DNA of 61,410 nt from Rhodanobacter lindaniclasticus (GCF_004799035.1 NZ_MWIO01000035.1:1-61410); one strand, 5' to 3'. Positions 1 through 8,197 are shown, numbered from the stretch's first letter. Numbers and translations: made by a program. Notes: generated from the letters alone by a model not told the origin.

Positions 1-599
1 CCGCCGCCGCCGCCCCCGCCGATGCGGTCGCCATTGCCCGCGTTGCCGCCGTTGCCGCCGGTGATGATCAGGCCTGCGCCGACGACGAGGTTCGTATCCG
101 CGGTGTACACCCCATCGCCGCCGCCACCGCCGCCGCCGCTCATGAACGAGGTGCCGGGGTCGGTCTGGCCGTCCATGCCGTTGCCGCCGGTGACCGACGT
201 GGTGCCGATGGTCGTGGCGCCCACGCTGCCGCCGGCGCCGCCGGCGCTGATGGCCGAGCCGCCGTGGCCGCCGGCGCCGCCATTGCCGTTGCTGCTGGGG
301 TCGCCTGCCAAGCCGCTGCCACCGCCGCCACCCGTGCCGTTGCCGTTGCCGCCGCTGCCGCCGTAGGCGCCGCCCCCCGAACCGCCGATACCACCCTGGC
401 TGCCGCCCACGGTGGCCCATGCCGGCAACGGGGCGAGGCTGGCCGACAGCGCCACGGCGCAAGCCACGGCGAGCAGGCGGCGCGGCCTGCGCGAGGCTGT
501 CGCGGCGGTGTCGCCCTGGCGCGGCTGTGTCGCCAGTTCCGAAGCCACCTGCATCACGCGCAGGGCACGGTTCCAGACCAGTCGATAGGTACGGTTCAT
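1..599 (-). CDS. Glycine-rich ESPR-type autotransporter/adhesin, N-terminal part
   Basis: Partial gene that runs off the left edge; about 199 N-terminal residues are visible. The first residues, MNRTYRLVWNRALRVMQVAS, match the extended signal peptide region (ESPR) of large type V secreted proteins. A basic linker and a hydrophobic signal segment ending near an AWA site (about residue 70) follow. The rest is almost wholly Gly/Ala/Asn/Ser repeats (GGSGGNGNG-like), which makes the DNA an imperfect GGC/GCC repeat. The start is set by an AAGGA ribosome site (plus strand 608-612) 8 bases before the ATG. By family, ESPR marks surface-exposed or secreted adhesins and autotransporters. The passenger and any beta-barrel lie outside the window, so the final class (autotransporter, TpsA-like or other) is unknown. 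Confidence 0.75.
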   Translation of the reverse strand, partial: MNRTYRLVWNRALRVMQVASELATQPRQGDTAATASRRPRRLLAVACAVALSASLAPLPAWATVGGSQGGIGGSGGGAYGGSGGNGNGTGGGGGSGLAGDPSSNGNGGAGGHGGSAISAGGAGGSVGATTIGTTSVTGGNGMDGQTDPGTSFMSGGGGGGGDGVYTADTNLVVGAGLIITGGNGGNAGNGDRIGGGGGG

Positions 600-942
600 G
601 ATGGGATTCCTTGGGACAGAAGAGTGATGCGACGGCGGCGCGAGGGCGCCATCGGAAAAGTCGAGTCGCGGGCGGGCTGCGCTACGTGCGGGCGCAGGCT
701 CTGACCGGGGCGGTCATGGGCCAGGGCGGCCAGCCGAGGGCGGCCAGGGCGTCGGATTCGAGCGCGAACGGACCGCGGCGCGCACCGGCGCTCATGCTGC
801 GATCACCGGCAAGCTTGTCCATCGCGCAAGATCCCCCTTGGTCACACTTGCGCCGCGGCCTCGTGCCGTCGAGCGCACCGCGGATTATGGCGGTTCATTG
901 CAGCGGGCGTTTGATCGGGATTGCTGTCGCCGTGTGCCGGCA
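600..942. other. Intergenic region, 343 bases
   Basis: Lies between the start of the ESPR gene and the stop of the AraC-type gene, both on the minus strand. It must hold the leader and promoter of the ESPR gene. Only its ribosome site (608-612) is clear. I see no convincing -35/-10 pair, small gene, or perfect hairpin followed by T residues. The frames open here have the same GC-driven composition as other non-coding frames in the window. Confidence 0.5.
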
Positions 943-1887
943 TCAGAGCAGCTTGATCATCACCGTGACGGATTGCTCGCCGTCCGCGCGGAGCCATGGC
1001 GGTGATTCGTAGCGTTCCAGCGCCGGGGTCATGTCGAAGCGCTGGCCGTGCTTCTGCAGCCACACCGGACTGATCGCGAAATAGGTCGAAAAGATGCCGG
1101 CATAGGGGCCATCGTGGCGCAGGCAGGCGTAACGGCCGGCCGGCACGGTAAAGCGCTCCAGCGGCGCCGGCAGCGGATCGGGCAGGCCGGGGTCGGCGAC
1201 CATGCAGAAGTAGCGGATCAGGCCGTTCGGGGTGATCTCCGGGTTGTCACGGATCAGCGCATGGGCGGCTAGGCCGTCGGGTTCGACGCCGAGGCTGCGC
1301 AGCAGGTCGGCGAAGCGCAGCCAGCAACGCTCGGCCTGGTCGTAACTGCCGTGGAAGCGGGCGCCGACGAGGGGCAGCGCCGGCCGCGTTTCCACCCGCA
1401 CGTGCCGCGCCCGCTCCAGGTCGTCCGGCGTCATGTTCACCACCGCCTGGCGCGCCAGCTCGCGGTAGCGGGTGGGCGGCAAGCCGAACTGGCGGCGGAA
1501 GGCGTGGTTGAACGCCGCCAGGCTGCCGTAACCCACCGCCGTGGCGATCTCCTGTACCGCGCGCGGCGAGGCCAGCAGCAGGATCGCCGCGGTGTCCAGG
1601 CGGACGCGCCGCACGTAACCGTTCACCGTCTCGCCCATCACTTCGGCGAACAGGCGGTGGAAGTGGAACGGGCTGAGCTGGGCCTGCGTCGCCAGCGCAG
1701 CCAGGGTGGGTTCGGCGGGAAAGCCGGCCTCGATGGCGCGGATCGCCGCCAGCACGCGCGCGTCCTCGATCAGCGCGGGTGGCAGGTGCCGGCGCAGGTG
1801 GCGCAGGTGGGGGCCGGCCGGCGGCTTATCGAAGCGCAGCGGATTGGAGCGGTCTTGTTCCTGCGGGGGGATGACGGTGGTCTCCAT
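943..1887 (-). CDS. AraC-family regulator with GyrI-like effector domain
   Basis: A 314-residue protein. Residues about 41-145 form an AraC/XylS double helix-turn-helix (LSPFHFHRLF, then VGYGSLAAFNHAFRRQFG). Residues about 155-314 resemble the GyrI-like/SOUL effector-binding fold seen in Rob-type and BmrR-type regulators (VGARFHGSYDQ, VPAGRYACLRHDGPY). This layout belongs to transcription factors that sense small amphipathic molecules. The start at METTV is chosen because no earlier ATG gives a sensible N-terminus and an AAGG lies upstream. It sits 119 bases downstream of the FUSC-family gene in the same direction, so the two may be co-transcribed and the regulator may control that putative exporter. 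That link is inference. Confidence 0.8.
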   Translation of the reverse strand: METTVIPPQEQDRSNPLRFDKPPAGPHLRHLRRHLPPALIEDARVLAAIRAIEAGFPAEPTLAALATQAQLSPFHFHRLFAEVMGETVNGYVRRVRLDTAAILLLASPRAVQEIATAVGYGSLAAFNHAFRRQFGLPPTRYRELARQAVVNMTPDDLERARHVRVETRPALPLVGARFHGSYDQAERCWLRFADLLRSLGVEPDGLAAHALIRDNPEITPNGLIRYFCMVADPGLPDPLPAPLERFTVPAGRYACLRHDGPYAGIFSTYFAISPVWLQKHGQRFDMTPALERYESPPWLRADGEQSVTVMIKLL

Positions 1888-2006
1888 GATGGATGGGCCT
1901 TCGCCCGACGGGCCGCGAGGCAGCGCCGCATGCGGGATGGTGATGGATGGTGGGCGCCGACGGTACGAACTCGCGCACGTTACGGACAGCGGACAGCGGC
2001 GCAGAG

Positions 2007-4076
2007 CTAGTCGGGTGTGCCGTGGACGGCCGTCGGTGGACTGCGCGAGATGACGTGGGCCAGTGTGTCCACGTTGTCGACCAGGCGGTCGCTGATCCGC
2101 GCCAGCAATTCGGCGGCCGCGGGGTCGCCGCCTTCCCGCGTGGCGCCGGCCAGCTGACGTTGCAGCGCGCGCAGGTCCGGCAGCGGGCCGGTCTGGCGCT
2201 GTTCGCGCAGGGCGGTGGCGATCGCGCGCAGATTGTCGGCGGCCTGTTCGACGAAGCGCGCGACGCCGGCCGGCTCGGCCAGCGTGGCGAGATCGCCGAG
2301 GGCGGCCTCCAGCGTCATCGCTGTGCGCGCCAGGCGGTTGCCGTTGGCAAACAGCGCGCGGGCCAGCGCCAGCAGCTCGGGCGGCGTGGCCGGTTCGGTG
2401 CGCATGCGGTCGATCGAGGCCTGCGCATTGGTGCGCGCGGTGCGCGCCGCGCTGCGCGTGTCGTCGTGCCGCGCGGTCTGCCCGGGCTGCGCCAGTGCCT
2501 GCAGGTAGCTGGCATAGGCGTCCAGCATCACGGCCAGCGCGGCGCGGGCGCGGCCACGCTCCCAGGTCGGCCAGGCCACGTAGGCGAGCAGCGCCATGCC
2601 GCAGCCGAGCGCGGTGTTGAGCACGCGGTCGCTCACCGCCAGACCGGGGTTCACGCCGTCGAACGAGAGCAGGATCACCACCGTGCCGGTCAGCGCCGCC
2701 ACCGCGATGCCGTAATGCGCGCCGGCGAGATAGCGGAACGCCACGCACAGCACCGCCATCAGCGCCAGGTGCGCCCACGGCTCGTCCGGCGTGACGTGCA
2801 GCAGCACCGTGGTCAGCACCAGCCCGAGCACGGTGCCGAGCACGCGCAGCAGGCCGAAGTTGAAGGTGGCGGCAAAATCCGCACGCAGCACGATCGCCGC
2901 CGTCATCGGCAACCAGTAGCCGTGCGGAAGTTGCAGCCAGCGCGACAGCGCCAAGGTTGCGGTGAGGCACACGGCCATGCGCACGGCATGGCGGAACGCC
3001 ACCGAACGCGGCGTGAGGGTGGCGCGCAGGGTGGCGCGGATCGACGTGCTGCGCAGGGTTGGCGGCAGGAGGGTTTCCGCCGCGCTGGCGCGCAACTCGC
3101 CCCGGCTGCCGGCCCAGTCGGCGTTGCGCACCGCCGCGGCAAGCTGGCCGACCAGGGCATCCCGATGTGGTGCCGACCCGTCGCCCTCGCCGTGCCCCGC
3201 ACGCAGTGCCCGCAGCAGGGTGTCGGCACGCGCGGGCGAATCGCCGTGTTCCAGCGCGTCGGCGATCGCCGCGAGCACCTCGGCCGCCGCGTCGCGGAAG
3301 CCGGCCTGCAGGACAGGACCGGCATGCAGCTCGGCGAGGGCGGTGAGTTCCAGCCGGATGCGTTCGGCCAGCTCCAGCAGCACGCCGAAAGCCTCCATCG
3401 CACGGCCGTGCGCGCGGTGGCGGCCCAGCAGGGTCTGTTGCAACGTGGTCATCGCCTCGCTCAGCGCCGGCACGTCGGAAGCGTCGTGGCGGGTTTCGCG
3501 GGCCAGCGTGGCCAACCCGCGATATACCTCGACCAGCGCATGGCGCTCGGGCCAGTAGCGTTGCAGCGGCCACGCCGCCAGCGAGAACGAGGCCAGCAGC
3601 AGGCCGCCGGCGAAGATCAGCGCCGCGCCGCCCAGCGCGCCCGGCAGCGGCTGGGGAGAGGCGGCGGTGATCACCAGCAGGATCATGCTGGTCATGCCGG
3701 CGCGCGCCGTATCCGGGCCGAACACCACCAGCAGCCCGCCGCAGAAGCCAAGTGCCGCCGTGACCGCCAGCAGCGGCAGCAGGTGGCCGCCGAGCAGGAA
3801 ACCGGCCAGCGAGGCCAGGCCCGCGGCCAGCGCGTTGAGCAGCAACTGCCGCAGACGCTGGCGATACGGGCCGGGCTGGTCGGAGAACATGGCGTTGAGC
3901 GCGCCGCTGGCCACGGCCAGGCCGATCGTCAGGTGGCCCGTCGCCATGCCCACGGCCAGGGGCAGCACCACGGCGGCGGTGTTGCGCACGACCACCCGCC
4001 ACGGCACGTTCGGTCGCTTGACCCGGGTCAGGCTCTCGATGGCGTGCGCGCGCAGGGAGTAGCTGGTGGAGGACAT
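2007..4076 (-). CDS. FUSC-family inner-membrane protein
   Basis: A 689-residue protein with two clusters of hydrophobic helices (about residues 25-170 and 365-510). Each is followed by a long, mainly helical, cytoplasmic-looking stretch. This duplicated layout is typical of the FUSC/YccS/AaeB family, some members of which export aromatic carboxylic acids. The segment GYWLPMTAAIVLRADFAATF in the second membrane block is the usual FUSC signature region. The gene has its own start just after a palindromic repeat at 4111-4181 and precedes the AraC/GyrI-type regulator. The substrate cannot be read from the sequence; an efflux role is inferred from the family. Confidence 0.8.
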   Translation of the reverse strand: MSSTSYSLRAHAIESLTRVKRPNVPWRVVVRNTAAVVLPLAVGMATGHLTIGLAVASGALNAMFSDQPGPYRQRLRQLLLNALAAGLASLAGFLLGGHLLPLLAVTAALGFCGGLLVVFGPDTARAGMTSMILLVITAASPQPLPGALGGAALIFAGGLLLASFSLAAWPLQRYWPERHALVEVYRGLATLARETRHDASDVPALSEAMTTLQQTLLGRHRAHGRAMEAFGVLLELAERIRLELTALAELHAGPVLQAGFRDAAAEVLAAIADALEHGDSPARADTLLRALRAGHGEGDGSAPHRDALVGQLAAAVRNADWAGSRGELRASAAETLLPPTLRSTSIRATLRATLTPRSVAFRHAVRMAVCLTATLALSRWLQLPHGYWLPMTAAIVLRADFAATFNFGLLRVLGTVLGLVLTTVLLHVTPDEPWAHLALMAVLCVAFRYLAGAHYGIAVAALTGTVVILLSFDGVNPGLAVSDRVLNTALGCGMALLAYVAWPTWERGRARAALAVMLDAYASYLQALAQPGQTARHDDTRSAARTARTNAQASIDRMRTEPATPPELLALARALFANGNRLARTAMTLEAALGDLATLAEPAGVARFVEQAADNLRAIATALREQRQTGPLPDLRALQRQLAGATREGGDPAAAELLARISDRLVDNVDTLAHVISRSPPTAVHGTPD

Positions 4077-4110
4077 GCCGCTTGGATACCTCGCGCCGAC
4101 TTGTGCGACG

Positions 4111-4181
4111 GTAGGAGCGCACCCGGTGCGCGATGCTGTTGTGACGTGGCGAGAAGCTCGCGCACAGGGTGCGCCCCTGCA
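4111..4181. repeat. Palindromic intergenic repeat (REP type A), imperfect copy
   Basis: An inverted repeat between the FUSC gene and efpL. The left arm begins GTAGGAGCGCACC; the right arm, ending near 4181, is a degenerate complement. A near-perfect copy lies at 31096-31167, so this is a dispersed family, not a local terminator. Confidence 0.8.
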
Positions 4182-4194
4182 GGCCTCGACCTGC

Positions 4195-4758
4195 TCAGGC
4201 GCGGCCGGCGAACTCGCCGGTGAGCGTGTTCACCCACACCTTCTCGTCGACGCTGATGTACTCCGGCACCTGCACTTCGATGCCGGTGTTCAGCCTGGCC
4301 GGCTTGTTGCGCTTGGTGGCGCTGGAGCCTTTCATTTCCGGGGCGGTGTCGACCACGGTCAGCACCACGCTGGTGGGCACCTGCAGGCCGACCGGGGCGT
4401 CATCGATCAGCTGCACGTAATAGCCTTCCAGATCCTCCACGATGTAGCCGGCGTTGTCGCCGACCAGTTCGGGCGAAAGCAGGTACTGGGTGTAATCCTC
4501 CGCGTCCATGAACACGAACGCCTCGCCGTCCATGTAGGAGAAATTCGCCGCGCGGCGGACCAGGTCCATTTCCTTCAGGTCATCGTCCGCACGCAGGCTG
4601 AGGTCGTACTTGCGTGCCCCGGGGATCGAGTACATGGTGAAGCGGAAGGTGACGTTGCCGCCACGCGCGGTGGGTGCGCTGCGCTCGATGTCGCGCACCT
4701 GGTAGACGGTGCCGTCGTGTTCGACCACGTTGCCTTTCTTGATGTCGGAAGCTTTCAT
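4195..4758 (-). CDS. efpL: Elongation factor P-like protein EfpL (YeiP)
   Basis: A 187-residue, three-domain EF-P homologue that binds the ribosome E site and relieves stalling on proline-rich and other hard sequences. It is the YeiP/EfpL paralogue, not canonical EF-P. The loop that reaches toward the peptidyl-transferase centre reads APTARGG, with Arg32 at the position where EF-P carries its modifiable Lys. The body matches the family ([20 protein letters not shown], then [11 protein letters not shown] in the second OB domain). Family knowledge says EfpL acts without the beta-lysyl or rhamnosyl modification. It lies 39 bases downstream of the lower-GC pair at 4798-5486, which appears to be inserted in front of it. 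It may be co-transcribed with that pair or have a promoter within it. Confidence 0.92.
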   Translation of the reverse strand: MKASDIKKGNVVEHDGTVYQVRDIERSAPTARGGNVTFRFTMYSIPGARKYDLSLRADDDLKEMDLVRRAANFSYMDGEAFVFMDAEDYTQYLLSPELVGDNAGYIVEDLEGYYVQLIDDAPVGLQVPTSVVLTVVDTAPEMKGSSATKRNKPARLNTGIEVQVPEYISVDEKVWVNTLTGEFAGRA

Positions 4759-4797
4759 GATTTGAGATGATGTTTATTTGAAATTACGGTTGTGGTG

Positions 4798-5007
4798 TTA
4801 ACCATTCTCGGATGGACTGTCTATTTTCCTTGCATCGACAAGTCGTTTTACAAGATGATCGGCCATCAGGATATCGTCATATTCATCACCCATTTCCTCG
4901 CCCATCGATTCGCGAAGATCCTTCTGATAGTGCTCCATGGCAACGATGATGTATGTCAACTCTCTGGCGGTGAAGGTTATCGAGATCATGTGGTTCTCCA
5001 GTGTCAT
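4798..5007 (-). CDS. Small hypothetical protein, possible immunity partner
   Basis: A 69-residue acidic, mostly helical protein (ISITFTARELTYIIVAMEHY, then a Glu/Asp-rich middle) that I do not recognise. Its ATG overlaps the stop of the upstream 160-residue gene (ATGA), which suggests translational coupling. A second ATG at 4989 has a better ribosome site (GGAGA, 6 bases away) and would give 63 residues. The DNA is clearly less GC-rich than the surroundings. Because it directly follows a gene with toxin-like features, an immunity role is possible, but this rests on context only. Confidence 0.6.
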   Translation of the reverse strand: MTLENHMISITFTARELTYIIVAMEHYQKDLRESMGEEMGDEYDDILMADHLVKRLVDARKIDSPSENG

Positions 5008-5486
5008 GGCGTTCCGTAAAATTCGTGCCCGAGAGGTTGGAATTTGATGAGTGCGACGAGCTCAAGGAACGCCCGCACGGTCATGGATCTGCTTACGGTC
5101 AGGGTGCAATGCCCCGGGGGGACTCCGTCATATTTCAAGATCAATCCTGACGGGATGGGTTGGCCCAGTTCGATCGACCACCAGTGGATCTTGACTTGAT
5201 GGCTTTTGTCGACCATTTTTCGCAGCGAATCGTCGAGGGCCACCATGCCGTCAGGTATCATCTTTTTCAAATACAGCGAAATCCCTTGGTCGGGTGACAC
5301 GTTGTGTTTCTCCGAAAGGTTGCTCTCGATTCTCCCGGATTGATCATGGATGCCGATATCGATAAATCGAAGAAAATCAACGCCCGCCTTTGATGCGGCA
5401 CCTTTTCGGAAGACTGCATTTTCAAGTTCGACATCGACAGCCCACAAAATTGTCCCGGGTGCGGGAAAATCATCTTCGTGTTGCAT
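5004..5486 (-). CDS. Hypothetical protein, possible Tse2-like ADP-ribosyltransferase toxin
   Basis: A 160-residue protein with a strong ribosome site (AAGGAG) just before the ATG. I do not recognise it firmly. The layout, an early FRKG segment, a central GISLYL strand, and a C-terminal block with PIPSGLILKYDG then GHCTLTVSRSMTVRAFLELV, resembles small Tse2-type ADP-ribosyltransferase-fold toxins, whose C-terminus has a comparable pattern. There is no signal peptide or membrane helix. The gene is coupled by a 4-base overlap to a 69-residue acidic protein, as expected for a toxin/immunity pair. Lower GC than neighbouring genes hints at horizontal origin. An ordinary conserved protein of unknown function remains possible. 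Confidence 0.55.
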   Translation of the reverse strand: MQHEDDFPAPGTILWAVDVELENAVFRKGAASKAGVDFLRFIDIGIHDQSGRIESNLSEKHNVSPDQGISLYLKKMIPDGMVALDDSLRKMVDKSHQVKIHWWSIELGQPIPSGLILKYDGVPPGHCTLTVSRSMTVRAFLELVALIKFQPLGHEFYGTP

Positions 5487-5556
5487 GATCGCTCCTTGTC
5501 GGTCTGCCGGTCGTTCGTGACTGGCGGAATTCCTTGCGGTTCGCCAGCATGGTTGG

Positions 5557-6324
5557 CTACTTCGCCGTCAACCGCACCGCCCCATCCAGGCGGATCGTCT
5601 CACCGTTGATGTAGCGGTTGGTGAGGATGAAGGCCACGGTGGCGGCAAACTCGTCCGGCTTGCCCAGCCGTGACGGGAACGGAATGGAGGCGGACAGCGA
5701 CTGCTGCACGGCCTCGGGCATGCCGTCGACCATCGGCGTCCAGAAAATGCCCGGGGCGATGGTGGCCACGCGGATGCCGAAACGGGCCAGTTCGCGCGCC
5801 ATCGGCAGGGTCATGCCGACCACGCCGCCCTTCGACGCCGAATATGCCGCCTGGCCGATCTGGCCTTCGTAGGCGGCGACGCTGGCGGTATTGATGATCA
5901 CGCCGCGCTCGCCGTCCTCGCCCGCCTCGTTGGTCTGCATCAGCGCGGCGCCGGCCTTGGCCACGTTGAAGCTGCCGACCAGGTTCACCATCACGGTGCC
6001 GGAAAAGTTGGCCAGCGGCATCGGGCCTTCCTTGCCCAGCACGCGACCCGCACCGAGGATGCCGGCGCAGTTGATCACCACGTTGAGGCCGCCCATCGCG
6101 TGGTGCGCGGCGGCCACGTTGGTGGCCACGCCTTCCTCGGAGGTGACGTCGGTGCGGAAGAAGCGCGCGGCGTCGCCCAGTTCCTTCGCGGCGGCGTGGC
6201 CCTTCTCCTCGTTGACGTCGAACAGCGCGACCTTGCCGCCGTGGGCGACGAAATGCTGCGCCACCGCGTGACCGAGGCCGGAGGCCCCGCCGGTGATGAT
6301 TGCCTTGACCTGATCGAGCTGCAT
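5557..6324 (-). CDS. Short-chain dehydrogenase, 3-hydroxyacyl-CoA dehydrogenase type II-like
   Basis: A 255-residue classical SDR with TGGASGLG (11-18) for NAD(P) binding, NCAG near 85-88, catalytic Ser148, and the YSASK pair Tyr161/Lys165. The sequence style (GPMPLANFSGTVMVNLVGSF, YEGQIGQAAYSASK) matches the type II 3-hydroxyacyl-CoA dehydrogenase/HSD17B10 group. That group oxidises 3-hydroxyacyl-CoA intermediates, including 2-methyl-3-hydroxybutyryl-CoA in isoleucine breakdown. The start is the first ATG of the conserved fold; longer open frame upstream has no SDR character. It is transcribed toward the lower-GC pair and diverges from the RcnB-like gene. The exact acyl substrate is inferred. 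Confidence 0.85.
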   Translation of the reverse strand: MQLDQVKAIITGGASGLGHAVAQHFVAHGGKVALFDVNEEKGHAAAKELGDAARFFRTDVTSEEGVATNVAAAHHAMGGLNVVINCAGILGAGRVLGKEGPMPLANFSGTVMVNLVGSFNVAKAGAALMQTNEAGEDGERGVIINTASVAAYEGQIGQAAYSASKGGVVGMTLPMARELARFGIRVATIAPGIFWTPMVDGMPEAVQQSLSASIPFPSRLGKPDEFAATVAFILTNRYINGETIRLDGAVRLTAK

Positions 6325-6518
6325 GGACGTCCCCGGCCGCTGTGGAAAAGCCGCCATGGTAGCCGACCGGAAGCTGCGGCTGCAGGCTGAACGCAAAGCC
6401 TGCCACGGCAGCTGGTTCACGCACCGTTGGGGTGCGCCCGGCCATGTTGGCGCCGGACCGCCCGACGAGGATCTGCCCCGGACGGATCGTTCTTCCATCC
6501 AACGCAGGGGTGCAACGC

Positions 6519-6923
6519 ATGAACATGAAGAAGCTGCTGAGTCTGTCTGTCGCGTGTGGCCTGGGGCTGATGCTGGCCAGCGGCACCGCGCTGGCCCAGA
6601 ACCACGGCCGCGGCCATGATCATGGCCATGACCGTGACCGGCATGGACATTACGATCATCGCGACGACCATCGCGGTCCGCACCACCGGCCTGGCCACCC
6701 CCATTACTCCAACTGGCGCGACCGCGGTCGCCATGAGGGCTGGTACAAGCGCGGCGGCTACCTGCCGGTGGAATACCGCACCCGCTACGTGGTGACCGAC
6801 TGGCATCGCGACCATCTGCGCCCGCCACCCCGCGGCTACCACTGGGTACGCAGCGACAACGGTGACTTCCTGCTGGTGGCGATCGCCACCGGGGCGATCA
6901 TCGACCTGCTGCTCAACCAGTAA
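6519..6923 (+). CDS. RcnB-family periplasmic protein
   Basis: A 134-residue secreted protein. A signal peptide runs to about residue 26 (hydrophobic core LGLMLASGTALAQ). A His/Asp/Arg-rich stretch follows (HGRGHDHGHDRDRHGHYDHR), well suited to binding transition metals. The C-terminal RcnB domain reads GGYLPVEYRTRYVVTDW, then GYHWVRSDNGDFLLVAIATG. In E. coli RcnB helps nickel/cobalt homeostasis in the periplasm; many paralogues have no known role. The start is supported by AGGGG 8 bases upstream. The gene is monocistronic: it diverges from the SDR gene and ends at a strong terminator. Confidence 0.8.
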   Translation: MNMKKLLSLSVACGLGLMLASGTALAQNHGRGHDHGHDRDRHGHYDHRDDHRGPHHRPGHPHYSNWRDRGRHEGWYKRGGYLPVEYRTRYVVTDWHRDHLRPPPRGYHWVRSDNGDFLLVAIATGAIIDLLLNQ

Positions 6924-6942
6924 GCCGGTTCCGGCGTGAAGG

Positions 6943-6971
6943 CGTGCCCGCACCCGCGGGCACGTTTTTTT
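6943..6971 (+). terminator. Rho-independent terminator of the RcnB-like gene
   Basis: A perfect 9-base stem, CGTGCCCGC/GCGGGCACG, with a 4-base loop, followed directly by seven T. It starts 20 bases after the stop codon. Confidence 0.9.
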
Positions 6972-7000
6972 ATGTCGGATGCCGACCCGGCCCGGGGGTG

Positions 7001-7077
7001 CGCAGGGCGGGCACCGCCCGCCGCCGTCTCTCACAGACGCCGAGAAGCCAGAGCCGGCGGGCAGTGCCCGCCCTACG
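7001..7077. repeat. Palindromic intergenic repeat (REP type B)
   Basis: An inverted repeat with arms GCAGGGCGGGCACCGCCCGCC and its near-complement ending GCCCGCCCTACG. The TAG stop codon of the minus-strand acetyltransferase at 7073-7075 falls inside the right arm, so the repeat forms the end of that gene. I saw no second copy in the window. Confidence 0.7.
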
Positions 7078-7657
7078 TATTCCGGCTTTCCAGCAACTCC
7101 TGCAACGGTGCCGGTGGCAGTTGCGGGAACGGCGTGACGGTTGCGGGCGGGTTCGCCGCCGCCTGCAATTCCTTCTGCCACACGCCCACATCCCACCACT
7201 GCCCCAGCTTGTACCCGCACTGGCGCCACACGCCCGCGGGCGTGAAACCCATCGCCTCGTGCATCGCCACGCTGGCCGTGCCGGGCAGGGTGATCACGCC
7301 GACCGCCTGGGCCAAACCCTGCAGGCGCATCACGTCCAGCAGCACGCCGTAGAGGCGGCGCGCGATGCCGCGGCGCTGCGCGCTGGCGCGCACGTAGATC
7401 GAGGTTTCGGCGATCCAGTCGTAGGCGGCGCGTTCGCGGAAGCGGCCGGCGTAGGCGTAGGCGAGGACCTCGCCGGCTTCTTCCCACACCAGCCACGGGT
7501 AGTGCCTGAGGCGCGAACGGATGCGTTCGCGCATGGCGTCCACGCCGGGCAGTGCGGTTTCGAACGTGGCCGCGCCGTCGCTCACCGACGGCGCGTAGAT
7601 CGCGTGGATGGCAGCGGCATCCGCGTCGCGGGCGGTACGGATGGTGGCCACGGTCAC
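7073..7657 (-). CDS. GNAT N-acetyltransferase, phosphinothricin-acetyltransferase-like
   Basis: A 194-residue GNAT protein. The early IYAPSVSDGAATFET and the acetyl-CoA-binding loop AQRRGIARRLYG, followed by VITLPGTASVAMHEAMGF, are typical of the Pat/Bar group. These acetylate phosphinothricin or, in many members, methionine sulfone/sulfoximine and related amino-acid analogues. The GTG start (7657) overlaps the stop of the upstream acetyltransferase (GTGA), so the two are probably translated together. The last codons run into a palindromic repeat. The true substrate is unknown. Confidence 0.8.
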   Translation of the reverse strand: MTVATIRTARDADAAAIHAIYAPSVSDGAATFETALPGVDAMRERIRSRLRHYPWLVWEEAGEVLAYAYAGRFRERAAYDWIAETSIYVRASAQRRGIARRLYGVLLDVMRLQGLAQAVGVITLPGTASVAMHEAMGFTPAGVWRQCGYKLGQWWDVGVWQKELQAAANPPATVTPFPQLPPAPLQELLESRNT

Positions 7658-8142
7658 AGCTCGCGGATGAAGAAACGGTCGCAGCTGAAATGCCCGGTGC
7701 CGCCCATCGGCGAGCACAGCGCGGTGAAGCCGCTGCGCTTGTACAGCGCCTGCGCCGCGTCCATGCCGGTCAGCGTTTCCAGGTAGCAGCGGCGGAAGCC
7801 GTGCGCACGCGCCGCGTCCAGGCAACGTTGCATCATCGCCGTGCCCGCGCCGATGCCTCGTGCTTCGGGCAGGAAGTACATCTTGCGCAGCTCGCACACG
7901 TCCGCCTCGCCGCCTTGCAGCGGCGCCACGCCGCCGCCGCCGAGCACGGTGCCGCCGCGCTCGACCACGAAATAGCTGCAGCGCGGCTGCGCGTAGGCCG
8001 CGCACATCGCGTCCACCTCGGCATCGTGGATGGCAAAGCCGGGGCCGCCGGCGCCGAACGCGGGCATCACCGCGCGGATGATCGCGGCGACCGCGGCGTC
8101 GTCGCGCGGCTCGATGGGGCGGATGAGGTAGTCCTGGGTCAT
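7654..8142 (-). CDS. GNAT N-acetyltransferase
   Basis: A 162-residue GNAT protein (MTQDYLIRPIEPRDDAAVAA). It carries the acetyl-CoA pyrophosphate-binding loop PEARGIGAGTAMMQRC and a C-terminal LYKRSGFTAL element. MTQDY is chosen as start because the GNAT fold begins there; an earlier in-frame ATG adds only a disordered Arg-rich tail. It is the first gene of a two-gene unit with the Pat-like acetyltransferase (4-base overlap). It diverges from the GST gene, whose start is 55 bases away. No substrate can be assigned. Confidence 0.8.
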   Translation of the reverse strand: MTQDYLIRPIEPRDDAAVAAIIRAVMPAFGAGGPGFAIHDAEVDAMCAAYAQPRCSYFVVERGGTVLGGGGVAPLQGGEADVCELRKMYFLPEARGIGAGTAMMQRCLDAARAHGFRRCYLETLTGMDAAQALYKRSGFTALCSPMGGTGHFSCDRFFIREL

Positions 8143-8197
8143 GGCAACGGCGTGGCATCTGCGGTGTAGTCTCGGCATTCTCGCACCGGAGCCGCCC

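Noticed and set aside
1-370. CRISPR-like or microsatellite array at the left edge
   Set aside because: The GCC/GCG periodicity is explained by Gly-rich codons of the ESPR protein; units are irregular and there are no spacers.
842-1063. Small 73-codon minus-strand frame near the AraC gene end
   Set aside because: It overlaps the 3' end of the regulator in another frame, has no ribosome site, and its product is Arg/His-rich low complexity.
1888-4122. N-terminal extension of the AraC/GyrI regulator giving a 1059-residue protein
   Set aside because: The extension lies in the mirror or shifted frame of the FUSC gene and is Arg/Ala/Gly-rich noise. The regulator starts at 1887.
1947-4223. A 758-codon open frame on the plus strand across the FUSC gene
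   Set aside because: It is the mirror frame of the FUSC gene in GC-rich DNA. Its product is Arg/Gln/His-rich and repetitive with no recognisable domain, while the minus-strand product has a clear membrane-protein pattern.
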